From Eunapius fragilis (lineage: Eukaryota > Porifera > Demospongiae > Spongillida > Spongillidae), in assembly GCA_963681505.1 (NCBI GenBank), contig OY811975.1, forward strand, positions 10,242,230 through 10,306,229: DNA of 64,000 bases, read 5' to 3'. This document shows, one piece after another, positions 37,103 through 52,850 of this stretch (its first letter is position 1; every line of letters begins with the position of its first letter). The notes below the pieces were generated by a model. That model had not been told where the DNA came from, ran no database searches, and saw only the letters and a list, made by a program, of their open reading frames with translations. A program made the position numbers and the translations under genes.

Positions 37103-38419
37103 ACATGTGTCCTTAAAGATTAAGTACTAGTTGGTATGTTGATGTAGGATCCCAAATGTATATGTTATTTATGGTGGGATGTGGAGTAGTACTATATTAG
37201 TTATCTCTGGATAAAAGAATGTTAATTGCAATGTCTGATAATAACTGATTCACCCTTCCCCACTGGTTACAGATATAATGTTTGGCTTTTACATGCAATA
37301 ATAGTGACCAAATGTACCTACCTAAATGTTGAGTTCCTCCAACAGTGAAATTTAATTAATTACAACATGTATATTTAACAGACTCATCTAAGCCTACATG
37401 TCATATATAGACATTGCAAATATATAACAGCAAGTATGTGGTGCTTTTTTTTGTTGTTTTATAAAACCAACCTGCTTTATGCTGGTTCACATTATTTTGA
37501 CCCCGTAATTGTCAAGGACATTTAGAAGGCATTACTTTTAATTTCATATAATTTATATCGCTGCAAACAATGCTGTTGATAATGAATTTGAATTAACTGA
37601 CTTGTCAAATGTGCGGGTAGGCGGTCGAAGATGGATATTTTACTGACATCAGCTTTGAACTCCTTCCAGATATGCCCCTTGTCTACATGGCTGTGAGTTA
37701 GTAATCATTGATGAACACGTCGGATATCGGATCCTGCACAACTACTCGAGGCCTAGTTTAACTATTTGCAGCAGAGCTATTATCTGGGTGCTAATGGATT
37801 ATTGCTTGTCCTCCCTCATGACTAGTTAAATGAACTAACCTGTTGCAAATTGCTAATGCTTGGATTTTTGACACGGTAATTCGCATTGTATGTGTTAAAT
37901 GTATTCTGCATGCATTGCTGCATGTTAGGTTGAAGGGGACCTCATTGCCGTGTATAGATAATCCATGCAAGCCATATGCATGAGTTAATTCAAGCCATCT
38001 ATTTCTTATTAGTGGAGTGCAGAGTGCTTAAAACTAATGTTCATTCAGCTAAATAGGATAAATTCTCACTCAAAATGTGCAGACTGATGTATCATCGGTT
38101 ATTTTAATTCCATAATGCTCAGCCTGTATGTTATTTTTTTCTCCTGAGGACAGAAAGTCCAGAACTAATACCTTGGGTTGTCACTTGCATTGGACACAAC
38201 TGAGATCTCAATGTCTGGAATAAGCATATCAATACTCACTTGGTACCAAGTAATGGCACCTATATTGAACTACACACTGCAACCTTATTTGATCCTATTT
38301 CAAAGACCTGCGGAGGTTATCTAATCAGTTGCAACATAAGTAAAGGTATCGTTAAACATCCCTTTATCAGGTTATTTATTATTTCAAAACAAGCTGGCTG
38401 ATCTATTACACAAACACAG

Positions 38420-39205
38420 GTCCGTTTATATCCTACAGGTCCATCTATATCCTACAGGTCCATCTATATCTTACATGTCCATCTATTTCATACAGGTCCA
38501 TCTATATACTACAGGTCCATCTTTATCCTACAGATCCATCTATTTCATACAGGCCCATCTATATCGTACAGGTCCATCTACATCCTACAGGTCCATCTAT
38601 TTCATACAGGTCCATTTCAGATCTATCTATGTCCTACAGGTCCATTTATTTCATACAGGCCCACCTATATCATACAGGTCCATCTATTTAATACAGGCCC
38701 ATCTATATCCTACAGGTCCATCTATATCCTACAGGTCTATCTTATCCTACAGATCCATATATATCCTACAGATCCATCTATATCCTACAGGTCCATCTAT
38801 ATCCTACAGGTCCATCTATTTCATACAGGTCCATCTATTTCATACAGGCCTACAGATCCATCTATTTCATACAGGCCCATCTATATCCTACAGGTCCAAC
38901 TACATCCTACAGGCCCATCTATATTGTACAGATCCATCGATTTCATACAGGCCCATCTATATCCTACAGGTCCATCTATTTCATACAGGTCCATCTATAT
39001 CCCACAAGTCCATTTATATCCTACAGGTCCATCTATATCCTACAGGTCCATCTATATCCTACAGGTCCATCTACATCCTACAGGTCCATCTATATACTAC
39101 AGGTCCATCTATTTCATACAGGCCCATCTATATCCTACAGGTCCATCTACATCCTACAGGTCCATCTATTTCATACAGGTCCATCTATTTCATACAGGCC
39201 ATATA
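38420..39205 (+). repeat. 19-bp minisatellite, right arm
   Basis: Roughly forty units of CATCTATATCCTACAGGTC and variants (CATCTATTTCATACAGGCC). Because 57 bp is three units, a long open frame with a 19-residue period (for example the 248-codon frame at 38475-39221) arises automatically and is not a gene. The mirror array at 29353-29590 has about twelve units. Confidence 0.95.
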
Positions 39206-39879
39206 TAACAAAATCGATTAGCCCATAGCAGCTAGGTCCATCTATGGTAATGTAACGATGGCAACCTCTGTACGCATGCGGAACTCTACTATGACAGACT
39301 GATGGCAGATCTATTGAGAACTAGTGACTGGTGCATTTATGCATAAAAGTTGCCTGTAATTTCCCTTGTTGGACAGTATGTAATGACATGTATTGGGTGG
39401 GTGCCATATCTGTCATCAAGATTCATCGTCTGCGAGAGTGGATGGTTGGGATCGAGGTTGCAGTATCCACTGGCTCATAAGTTGTGAAGGCCTACCTTAT
39501 GCATTTTGTTCAGCACTGTCTGGCGTGTGCTAGTTAACTGGACTACCCAATAACGTTTTGTGGAGGGTTACTGGCCATCTGTACAACATGTGCATGCACA
39601 CACACAACACATACACATGACAATAAAAATGTAACTGCAATGGTTCACAGGTGATGTTAAGCACACCAGGAGTAAAAAATTAATACAACCTTTACAATGT
39701 AATAAAACATCCATGCGTCCAGCTCCTCTTGCACATGTAGATTTCAATTCATCACATTTTTGTCTAAAAGTTTGCTATGTTTTGTGTGCATGGACCTGTG
39801 CATTTTGTGTCCAATCTAGTTTGTCCTTAAACTTAAGTATTGTCTGTAATAACCATATTTCTTCAACTATTTCAGCTGA

Positions 39880-42351
<2,472 letters not shown>

Positions 42352-43214
42352 TTGGTTTCATCCAGTCATGCTTTGGTGAAGCTGAAAATTATACCGCTTA
42401 TGGATTTTGTATTATGCATACACTTTACCTAATAAATGTTTGTTTGCCCACACAATTTCCAAATGGAGCACAAGTGTTGGCTTTCTAGGGTACAACAACA
42501 CAAGAGGTGCAGCGGTCATTGTTTAGTATAGACTTGAAAGGGTTTGTAGGCGTCATGTCCATACTAAATGTATTCATAGGACATGTGAGAAAACATTGAG
42601 ACAATTGATAGGGCTATGTAGACATCCACAAATGCAACACAAAGATACTACTTATCTTCATTTTGTCCAACACAACATTTTCTTATATTACCCAGAGGTC
42701 TATACCTAGACACATAGACACCCCCCGGCTGTCCTCACCAAAGGTGAGTACACTAGTAGAAAGAAAGGCATCATAGGCTATCCAGGGATTGATACATAAT
42801 GGATTGTTTTGCTCTCGTCTGTCTCATCTTCAATAGCTAACTTACACCTAAGCTTTGTCATCTGCTGATGTGGTGTGTACTGACTGAGCCATCATGCGGA
42901 CATACTGTATACAGATGGAAGTGTACAACCATACCTACTCAGTGTGGAGAACTAATTCAGAACTAGTTGATATGGTGGTGTGATGCAAATGATGAAAGTG
43001 GAGGGTACCTGTAGTAAACTAACAGTTATAACGAAGGGAAGGAATGTAAAAATCCTTTATAACCATGCTTTTTATTGTGTATACTGGACATGGTTTGCGG
43101 GCAAGTTATTTTTCACTGGATAAACTTTCATTAATTGTTATCTGTTGGTTATTGAGTGTTTCTAAGGCAATCATTTCAACAGGATATTTTTTATTATTCT
43201 TTCAGGGTTAAGCA
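42352..43214. other. Right-arm noncoding sequence
   Basis: 3' flank of the Kelch-death gene, mirrored at 24201-25076. No gene. Confidence 0.55.
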
Positions 43215-43760
43215 GAGAAGTCACAATAAGGTCAAATGCAGCAGGCTTGCCATAGAGCCAATTCAAAGCCAGAATATCGCAGGAACTCACATCCAAGTCC
43301 ACTGCCAGCTTCTTCCCTGGCGCTGATGAATGCATAATGGTAGATTTGAATCAGTACATCCCTGAGCTTGTTATGCCTGGATACAGCATCACCACCTTGC
43401 TTATATGTTAAGGCATGGTGACTAGGGGATCCAAAGGGTGTTCTGGCAATAACGCAAAGAGAGGTGAGCCAGGTGAGGTATCTATTCCCAGCCACAACTT
43501 GATGACCATTTAGTGCTCATTGGGGTCTAGGCTTACCCATGCCTAATGAAAGGATGATAATAAAATATCCACTTGAAACCTTAGAAACACACAATAACCA
43601 ACAGATAACAATTAATGAATGTTTCTTAGAGATGTATCCAGAGAAATAAAACTTGCTCGCAAACCATGTCCTGTGTACCGGTCAAAATACTCCACAACGT
43701 ACATGGGAGGTGAACCTTGTGAGGTATCCAGCCCCAGCCACCACTTGATAACCATTTGAT
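43215..43760 (-). pseudogene. C-terminal fragment of an RLE-type LINE, right arm
   Basis: Inverse counterpart of 23640-24200. The minus strand reads SHHALTYKQGGDAVSRHNKLRDV and ARE-EAGSGLG. The CCHC cysteine before KQGG is changed to Tyr. A second partial start (PNEHQMVIKWWLG...DTSQGSPP) lies at about 43690-43760. Confidence 0.6.
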
Positions 43761-43984
43761 GCTCATTGGGGTCTAGCTTAAAACCAGTCCTAACCCATCC
43801 TTTCTATGATGCCAATTGTTCAGAGCTGGATGGTGGACATGTATTTCGCCTCATGATAAAAATTGACATATCTATTAACTAATTCATAACTGCACCATTA
43901 CTCTGCATTGTGTGGTCTTGCACTAGTTTTGTGCCAATATTTCAATGTCTGATACCCTGCTTGGTTTAAATCCCCTTGGTTTGA

Positions 43985-44125
43985 TGATTGGTTTGTGGAT
44001 CACCTCCTTACATCTGGAGAACAATCTTTGTTGTTTTGAGGACAGCTAGTAATGGTGAAGTCAGGTTATCAGAAGAGCTGACCTCTTTGATTGCACAAGG
44101 TCATAGAATTGGTTTCATCCAGTGA
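43985..44125 (+). pseudogene. Death-domain exon remnant, right arm
   Basis: The plus strand, with one slip, reads SPPYIWRTIFVVLRTASNGE, VRLSEELTSLIAQGH. It mirrors 23335-23490. Confidence 0.6.
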
Positions 44126-44860
44126 AGCTGAATATTTTTTGCATACACTTTTCCTAATAAATGTTTATGTATGAGCACACCATTTTACACACCAGTGCCT
44201 GATATTAGATGCCTGTCACATCACAGTTATGCTACAATTGTACGTATCATCCATATTGTCTTTCACGTCACTACATCTTTAATTTATCCCATCCTTGGTT
44301 CGTCTTATGTACAAAAAAATTATGGATGTTAATAAATCGTGATGTAAATTTTTTTATTGTCACAATAATGTATTTTACATCTCTAGATCTATTCATCACT
44401 GGACAACTTTATTTACATTGTTCAGAAGCCATAAGCTATAGTCGTGTCCAATGTAGTTTGGTGCCATCCATTACCACCTTGATTGGTCACATTATGTAAT
44501 GATGACATTGACTGATGTGTGCAGCAATGGAGATGCCAACACTTTGTTTATAATTTTCACAATAGTATTTGCACATAATCCCTTAAGATGACATATTGGT
44601 TAATTGGATTTAATTTTGCAATAGCTGAATAACTACACAGTATCTCATTTGCTGAAGCAGTCAAGAGAAAGCAATGCTATGTGTATAGTTCATCAACAGC
44701 CAAAAGTCTGCTATAACTATGAAACTCTTTGGCAAGGTAATAGTTTTACCTTAATGGGAGAGAATATAAATAGAACTACAAAAATACAACCAATCTTATG
44801 CATTTGGATTTGCTGGGCATACAGTAACTGGTTGGCATGCAAAGCACAAATTTATATTAG
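44126..44860. other. SRCR 3' flank copy
   Basis: Noncoding sequence inverse to 22384-23334 and parallel to 59880-60379, with recognisable blocks such as GTCACAATAATGTATTTTAC at 44359 and AAAAGTCTGCTATAACTA at 44701. Confidence 0.6.
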
Positions 44861-44867
44861 GTTACAC

Positions 44868-45190
44868 TGACCTTCTGGTGCACTGAACACCAGCATCTTC
44901 ATTATGTCCACAGTTGTGTATGCCATAACCAAGGTTACGACAGGTGTACAAACTGACCATAATATGCAACAGAGGACGCGGTCCCACCTTCATGAGTGCA
45001 GATAATTTGTCAGGTCTTCAATACACAGGATTGACACAACACAAATGCAGTTGTTTGCAGACAACAACTACATTTGTGTTGTCACACACAGTTCCCCACA
45101 CTCAATTGAGGCATATTTCTAATCTTCCTTCGCTTGATGTCGGACCATTAAAAAGACACAGACTTCCTAGCTGATGTGCAGCCTGGAATA
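44868..45190 (-). pseudogene. Truncated fourth SRCR domain, right arm
   Basis: Minus-strand copy of the last two SRCR exons with internal deletions. Pieces corresponding to the RLVNG..SEGR start, the GTVCDD region and the [20 protein letters not shown] end are present, but the GQGTG...CEASL segment is shortened and the frame is lost. It is the mirror of 21998-22383 and is separated from its partner SRCR fragment (47545-47932) by the inserted retrotransposon. Confidence 0.7.
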
Positions 45191-45249
45191 GAGTGTTGTG
45201 GTTGCTTTAATCTATTGCAGTCTCTTTGGAAATAAAGCTCAGGAATAAA

Positions 45250-47463
45250 AATAAGCGTTGTGGTCCAATAAAACTTTTGAAGTGCTTTGGCAGCATGCAA
45301 TTGGCCAAGCATCATCCAAGCCTTTTTCCCAGTGTAATGATCATGCAAAGGTTGTTTGTAAGGCCATTTTGCTTGCTAGGGAAGGTTTGTTTGGTAAAGC
45401 ATGTCAGGTTCTAACATCTTCTGGAGTTGCACCCAACAATGAGACAACTTGGAAGCTGTTGCAGGCCAAGCACCCTGAGGGACTTCTTCCAATGCTGCCA
45501 CCTGTCCCCACTCTGGCAGGGGCTATTCTCCCTCCTGATTTTAATGTCTTGACCTCTTAAGTCTTTCTCTAAAGCTACAGCTTGTGGACCATCTGGCTTT
45601 CGTATTCAGCATTTGTTGAATGCTGCTAAGGTGCCTTTACCATCCCCCATTGGTGCTTTATTGAGAGATGTGGTAAATCTTCTAGCTTCAGGAAAGGTAC
45701 CAGTTGCAGTTTCCAAGTTTTTGGCAGGAGGAAGTCTCACTGCTCTTGATAAGAACAAACCTAACAGTTTTCCTGATATTCGTCCTATTGCAGTGGGAGA
45801 AGATTTATGCTGAAGTGTTTATGTGCAGTTACAAAGGAAAAGGCCAGTGAATATTTTGACCCACTCAAAATGGGAGTAGCATGTCCATCAGGAGCTGAGA
45901 AAATTATCCATGGGCTAAGGCACTGTGTGGAAGGTCATTGGATGGATGAAGATTTTGCCATAATGAAAATTGATATGCACAATGCATTTAATTTGGTATC
46001 GTGTCAGGCCCTCTTAGATGAATGTAGTGCCCACTTCCCTGAATTGATCCCCTGGGTCTCGTGGTGTTATGGTCAGCACCCTGCTCTGTGGCATCCCATG
46101 GGTATCATCAGCTCAGAAACTGGTGTCCAGCAGTGTGACCCACTAGGCCCCATGTTCTTCTGCCTTGTGTTGCACAAGCTGGTCACTGCCATCATTGGGT
46201 GATCTCAGCTCATTTTCACCTCTGATGAAAAAGTCTAGTGTTCCTAATTTTGAGATTCTTGGAGCTCCAATTGGAAATATAATTAATTGGTGAGGCATTG
46301 CAATTCTTTGATGATGATGTCCATCGCTGTTTTTCTGAATGCACCGCGATAGACACACCAAATGTCGCATGGCAACAAGCCCAACTCAGCCTAAGCAGAG
46401 GGGGCCTTGGGCTCCGTAGTCTTTCAGAACACAGTTCAGCTGCCTACATATCCTTTTTAAGTGCTTCTGGTGTCCGCTCATCTTCTTGCAAGCACCTAGC
46501 CGAATCCATCAAGGACTTTAATGAACTTGTCTCCTCTGATGATGCCTTAGTGTTGGATCACTTGATGTTGTGATGCACCAAAGATCTCTGTCTGGAAAAA
46601 TTGAAGATCATGATTTAACTGTGTTACTTGATAATGTCTCCTTGCCTGACAAAGCACGTCTGCTTTCCATTTCTTCACCACGTGCAGCTGCTTGGCTCTC
46701 TGTGATTCCTTCCCTCACAATCTACATATTGAACCTGCTGAGTTTCAGATTGCTGTAAAGTGGTGGTTGGGCATTGCTGTTAATGATACTCCTGTTTGCT
46801 CCTTTTGTCCATCACATGCTTTGGACCCTTTAGGCCACCACGCCTTAACATGCAAGCATGGGGGAGATGTGGTGTCGCCCCACAACAGGCTCAGGGATGT
46901 CCTCTTAGAATCTTGCCGACGGGCCTGTTTGGGTCCTCAAGTTGAAGCAGGAAGTGGTTTGGGGCATGGAGGACATAGAACACGACCAGCAGACATCCTT
47001 ATCCCCCATTGGGATTTGAGCAAACCAGCAGCTCTAGATCTGACTGTCACATCTACGCTTAATTCAAGTATGTTATTGGAAGCAGGTATGACAAGTGGAT
47101 CTGCAGCTCTGGCAGCTGAGGTGCACAAGCACAATGCTAATGATACCAAGTGCTCAGAGCTAGGCTGGACATGTATCCCCATAGCAGTGGAGACTTATGG
47201 GTGCTGGGGTGCAGAAGCCATGCAGACTTTATCACGCCTTGCCTCTCGCCTAGCCACCAGGGGAAAGTGCTCCAAGTCCCATGCTACCTGTCTATTGTAT
47301 GGCAGGCTTAGCCTGACTTTGACGAGAGCCAACGCACAGGCCATCCTGTCTCAAGCAGGATCATCTGTGGAAGATCCGTAGAACTTATTGCATATTAGTC
47401 CTTTTGTTTGTAATGTTATTTATTGTAGATGGAAGAAATAAATATTTAGCTAAAAATTTATCT
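45250..47463 (+). pseudogene. RLE-type non-LTR retrotransposon, RT core deleted
   Basis: The plus strand reads an N-terminal region (WSNKTFEVLWQHAI, ILLAREGLFGKACQVL), RT motifs (TACGPSGFRIQHLL, ALDKNKPNSFPDIRPIAVGE, MKIDMHNAFNLVSCQALL, GVQQCDPLGPMFFCLVLH) and, after a gap, SVPNFEILGAPIG, GGLGLRSL and SPRAAAWLSVIPS. It then has a CCHC knuckle (C-x2-C-x9-H-x4-C, CSFCPSHALDPLGHHALTC), PHNRLRD (RHN class) and RPADIL...ALDLTVTS (endonuclease PD..D), ending AETYGCWGAEAMQTLSRLAS-like. The YxDD box and about 70 surrounding residues are missing between 46198 and 46205. Frame changes lie near 45558, 45795 and 46290. It inserted into an SRCR intron of the right arm and is dead. Confidence 0.75.
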
Positions 47464-47544
47464 CTAATGTTCTATCTACCAATAACTGATGGCATTGCAC
47501 AATGTACAACAAAGTATGTTGTTATAAAGTGTGATAGCAAATGA

Positions 47545-48040
<496 letters not shown>

Positions 48041-48114
48041 TCATGTACACACATGCTCATACCTCACATGTGATGTTCCATTAGACCACACTGAGTGATA
48101 GGTAGTCGATGAAA

Positions 48115-48715
48115 AAACGTTTGCATGTGATGATCTGAGGAGCAGTATCACAGTGGTGCCATCTTGCTAATCTGAGGAACAGTGTTATCATGGCATACAT
48201 GTGTATCATATTGCTAATCTGAGGAGCAGTATCACAGTGGTGCCATCTTGCTAATCTGAGGAACAGTGTTATCATGGCATATATGTGTATCACGTTGCTA
48301 ATCTGAGGAACAGTATCACAGTGGTGCCCTCTTGCTAATCTGAGGAACAGTGTTATCATGGCATACATGTGTATCATATTGCTAATCTGAGGAGCAGTAT
48401 CACAGTGGTGCCATCTTGCTAATCTGAGGAACAGTGTTATCATGGCATACATGTGTATCACGTTGCTAATCTGAGGAACAGTATCACAGTGGTGGCCTCT
48501 TGCTAATCTGAGGAACAGTATGATCATGGCATACATGTGTATCACGTTGCTAATCTGAGGAACAGTATCACAGTAGTGCCCTCTTGCTAATCTGGTAGGT
48601 TAGCAAGAGGGCACCACTGTGATACAGTTCCTCAGATTACCAATGTGATACACATGTATGCCTTGATCACACTGTTCCTCAGATTAGCAATGTGGCACAC
48701 ATGCATGCCATACTG
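48115..48715. repeat. 84-bp minisatellite with an inverted end
   Basis: Five to six units, each made of two diverged halves sharing TTGCTAATCTGAGGAACAGT, one with GTTATCATGGCATACATGTG and one with ATCACAGTGGTGCC. At about 48595 the array switches strand and continues as its own complement (GGTTAGCAAGAGGGCACCAC) to about 48715. Confidence 0.9.
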
Positions 48716-48756
48716 GGTTGTTGGATTAGGTTTTAAAAAACTCCATAGTCGTTCCG

Positions 48757-48826
48757 CATTTTAGTATGCGGAACGGAACGGAACGTTCCGCAAAAGTTCC
48801 GTTCCGTTCCGCATATTAGTAACACC
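48757..48826. repeat. GGAAC snapback repeat
   Basis: Nested inverted repeats: TTCCGCAT...ATGCGGAA, and ATGCGGAACGGAACGGAAC pairing with GTTCCGTTCCGTTCCGCAT. This would form a strong hairpin of about 50 bp. Confidence 0.8.
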
Positions 48827-50480
48827 CGGAAATTATAGTATTTTAGATGCGCGTATATCGGGTACACAATCGGCTATGATTTTTATGGCGTTCAGATCAG
48901 TGATGACGTGTCCTGGGCACTACAGTTTGGCCTTATATTTACCAAATGCTAGGCCTACTTCCTTTGACCCCACGAACGGGTCGGTTCTGTGGAGCGATAT
49001 CGTTTACATATATATATGGGAAAGTTTCCGAGAAAAGGGACCTAGCGTGTATTATAATAAAGCATAATAAAAATGCATTACGTTTGAAATGCTATAACTT
49101 CCGAACGGTTAACGCTATCGTCTTCCTATTTTCAGCACTTCATACTATACCATTTCTCTATTGTAAAATACATTTTGGGATCTTGAACATGCTCCATGCC
49201 AGTATCGCGATGTCCGATACCCCAAGGGGTTCAAACCCGCCATAACTTTCGGCAGGAGTAATCAAATCGCTCCAAATTCGGTTTGTCGGTAGAGAGGTCC
49301 TGCAGCTATTGATTTGTTCTGTTCGTTAATTATTATGTTATCCGTTGCGGAGATACAGCTGTGCAAAGTAAGTACAAGTTTCCCGCTCGAATCGCGCCGT
49401 TGTATCTGCGCGAACCGATTCCATTCACCGATGTATACATGAATATTCAACTACATCCACCCACCATCACTGTGACGCAATGTAAGTTGTCTGGGGACCT
49501 GAATAATTTGCTTTTCGCCTGTGATTTCGAAGACGAAGATTAAAGAAGTTTGAGAGCGGTAGCGGTAACTAGCTGTGGAGCACCGCAGACGAGTTCCCAT
49601 AGTGGACAGCTGTGGAGTATGGCAGACAGTGGAGTAACTACATGCAGTACGCAGCTACTATCCTACGGCAGACAGCAGTGGAATGAGCACCGCAGCAGAC
49701 GGCATGGAGTAACCCTAAGGCAGGCAGCTATGCAATGGACCCTATGGCAGAAAATACGACAGAGGATAAGTATAACTGTGAAACAAAACCAGGCAGAGCT
49801 GTGGAATGGACTCCAGCAGTAAACAGCTGTAGAGATGGCAGGCAGATAGGTGTGTCCAGAAGACAGTGGAACAACTACAAACGAGTGTGGAGTAGACCAA
49901 ATAGTAGACAATACATGTAGGTAGTGGACATCAACACTGCACCATATGGAATAGACTCTACTGCAGATATCTACCTGAATACTGTATCGAGTGAACCCTA
50001 CTGAGTGGACCCTGTGGCAGACATCTACTGTAAATGGACATCTACTGTTATGAAGTGGACCCTATACTGCAGACCCAGTGGACAGACATCGACGATAATG
50101 AGTGGACCAGCATACGGCAGGCAAACAGCTGTGGAGTGGCCCATATGGCAGAACCACACAGCAATGACATATGTGAAGCAGACAGACATGTGTCTAACTT
50201 ATAGCAAGCAACTGTGGAGTGACACTACTGCAAAAAGCCATAATGTGACCCCTATGCCAGATACATGTACATGTACAGCTATGACCCCTCCACCCTACCT
50301 CCCGCACTGCACCCTACACCCATTCCTTACAGTGAACAGTGTTAGCGATGGAGTGGACTCTCTTTTGAGTGGACTCCACCCACCCTACAGCTACATGAAC
50401 AGTGTCAGCCATGGAGCAGGCCCTCTTTTAAGTTAGCTATTGAGTGGACTCCACCCTACCCCTGTGCTGCACCCTAAACA

Positions 50481-52850
50481 CATGCACACACAACACGTAC
50501 ACGCATGCACTTGTACACAGCACCTATGCACTGCCATGTGTGCTCAACTTGTTTCTTCATTCCGTCAACAGGACTGTTTAGAACAGGAGTGATTGCAGGT
50601 TTTCCCTGCCTTAAAGCCTACCTACCCCCAGTGGACTGCACCTTCGTACATGTACGTGTACTTACACAGTCATTTCCTAGTAGTTTGTTATACATCTAGT
50701 TGTGCAGCTGTGCACACAGTACAATGTACGTTTATCATGTCCCCATAGGATTGAACCTCTACACGTGCATGCTTCTTGTCTCCACACATACATGCGCACA
50801 ACACTTGTACACACAGCACTTGTACACAGTTTCGCTGCACCTATGCACTGCCATGTGTGCTCAACTTGTTTCTTCATTCCGTCAACAGGACTGTTTAGAA
50901 CAGGAGTGATTGCAGGTTTTCCCTGCCTTAAAGCCTACCTACACCCAGTGGACTGCACCTTCGTACATGTACATGTACGTACACAGTCATTTGCTAGTAG
51001 TTTGTTATACATCTAGTTGTGCAGCTGTGCACACAGTACAATGTAAGTTTATCATGTACAACTAGATGTATAACAAACTACTAGGAAATGACTGTGTAAG
51101 TACACGTACATGTACGAAGGTGCAGTCCACTGGGGGTAGGTAGGCTTTAAGGCAGGGAAAACCTGCAATCACTCCTGTTCTAAACAGTCCTGTTGACGGA
51201 ATGAAGAAACAAGTTGAGCACACATGGCAGTGCATAGGTGCAGCGAAACTGTGTACAAGTGCTGTGTGTACAAGTGTTGTGCGCATGTATGTGTGGAGAC
51301 AAGAAGCATGCACGTGTAGAGGTTCAATCCTATGGGGACATGATAAACGTACATTGTACTGTGTGCACAGCTGCACAACTAGATGTATAACAAACTACTA
51401 GGAAATGACTGTGTACGTACACGTACATGTACGAAGGTGCAGTCCACTGGGTGTAGGTAGGCTTTAAGGCAGGGAAAACCTGCAATCACTCCTGTTCTAA
51501 ACAGTCCTGTTGATGGAATGAAGAAACAAGTTGAGCACACATGGCAGTGCATAGGTGCAGCGAAACTGTGTACAAGTGCTGTGTGTACAAGTGTTGTGCG
51601 CATGTATGTGTGGAGACAAGAAGCATGCACGTGTAGAGGTTCAATCCTATGGGGACATGATAAACGTACATTGTACTGTGTGCACAGCTGCACAACTAGA
51701 TGTATAACAAACTACTAGGAAATGACTGTGTAAGTACACGTACATGTACGAAGGTGCAGTCCACTGGGTGTAGGTAGGCTTTAAGGCAGGGAAAACCTGC
51801 AATCACTCCTGTTCTAAACAGTCCTGTTGACGGAATGAAGAAACAAGTTGAGCACACATGGCAGTGCATAGGTGCAGCGAAACTGTGTACAAGTGCTGTG
51901 TGTACAAGTGTTGTGCGCATGTATGTGTGGAGACAAGAAGCATGCACGCGTAGAGGTTCAATCCTATGGGGACATGATAAACGTACATTGTACTGTGTGC
52001 ACAGCTGCACAACTAGATGAATAACAAACTACTAGGAAATGACTGTGTAAGTACACGTACATGTACGAAGGTGCAGACCACTGGGGGTAGGTAGGCTTTA
52101 AGGCAGGGAAAACCTGCAATCACTCCTGTTCTAAACAGTCCTGTTGACGGAATGAAGAAACAAGTTGAGCACACATGGCAGTGCATAGGTGCAGCGAAAC
52201 TGTGTACAAGTGCTGTGTGTACAAGTGTTGTGCGCATGTATGTGTGGAGACTAGAAGCATGCACGTGTAGAGGTTCAATCCTATGGGGACATGATAAACG
52301 TACATTGTACTGTGTGCACAGCTGCACAACTAGATGTATAACAAACTACTAGGAAATGACTGTGTAAGTACACGTACATGTACGAAGGTGCAGTCCACTG
52401 GGGGTAGGTAGGCTTTAAGGCAGGGAAAACCTGCAATCACTCCTGTTCTAAACAGTCCTGTTGACGGAATGAAGAAACAAGTTGAGCACACATGGCAGTG
52501 CATAGGTGCAGCGAAACTGTGTACAAGTGCTGTGTGTACAAGTGTTGTGCGCATGTATGTGTGGAGACAAGAAGCATGCACGCGTAGAGGTTCAATCCTA
52601 TGGGGACATGATAAACGTACATTGTACTGTGTGCACAGCTGCACAACTAGATGTATAACTAACTACTAGCAAATGACTGTGTACGTACACGTACATGTAC
52701 GAAGGTGCAGTCCACTGGGTGTAGGTAGGCTTTAAGGCAGGGAAAACCTGCAATCACTCCTGTTCTAAACAGTCCTGTTGACGGAATGAAGAAACAAGTT
52801 GAGCACACATGGCAGTGCATAGGTGCTGTGTACAAGTGCATGCGTGTACG
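50481..52850. repeat. 317-bp tandem repeat, inverted at the palindrome centre
   Basis: One full unit (50701-51017) plus a partial one on the left, then, in opposite orientation, five full units (51062-51378, 51379-51695, 51696-52012, 52013-52329, 52330-52646) and a partial one on the right. Units differ by only a few bases. The repeated 104-, 69- and 66-codon open frames are a consequence of the repeat. Each unit contains GTACATGTACGTGTAC-type short palindromes. Confidence 0.95.

Noticed and set aside
38475..39221. 248-codon open frame of repeated GPSISYRSIYILQVHLYP-like text
   Set aside because: It is a direct product of the 19-bp minisatellite (57 bp is three units), has no start or splice context, and has the same periodicity in other frames.
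48081..48545. 154-codon frame with a 28-residue period
   Set aside because: Produced by the 84-bp minisatellite. The repeated text is rich in His, Met and Leu with no recognisable motif.
49222..51970. GGTTCAAACCC (49228) and GGTTCAATCC (51954) resembling tRNA B-boxes
   Set aside because: No A-box at the right distance and no cloverleaf can be drawn, so neither a tRNA nor a tRNA-derived SINE is supported.
50702..52646. Repeated 104-, 69- and 66-codon frames
   Set aside because: Identical copies follow the 317-bp repeat and its inversion. No signal peptide cleavage pattern, domain or splice context supports a secreted peptide family.
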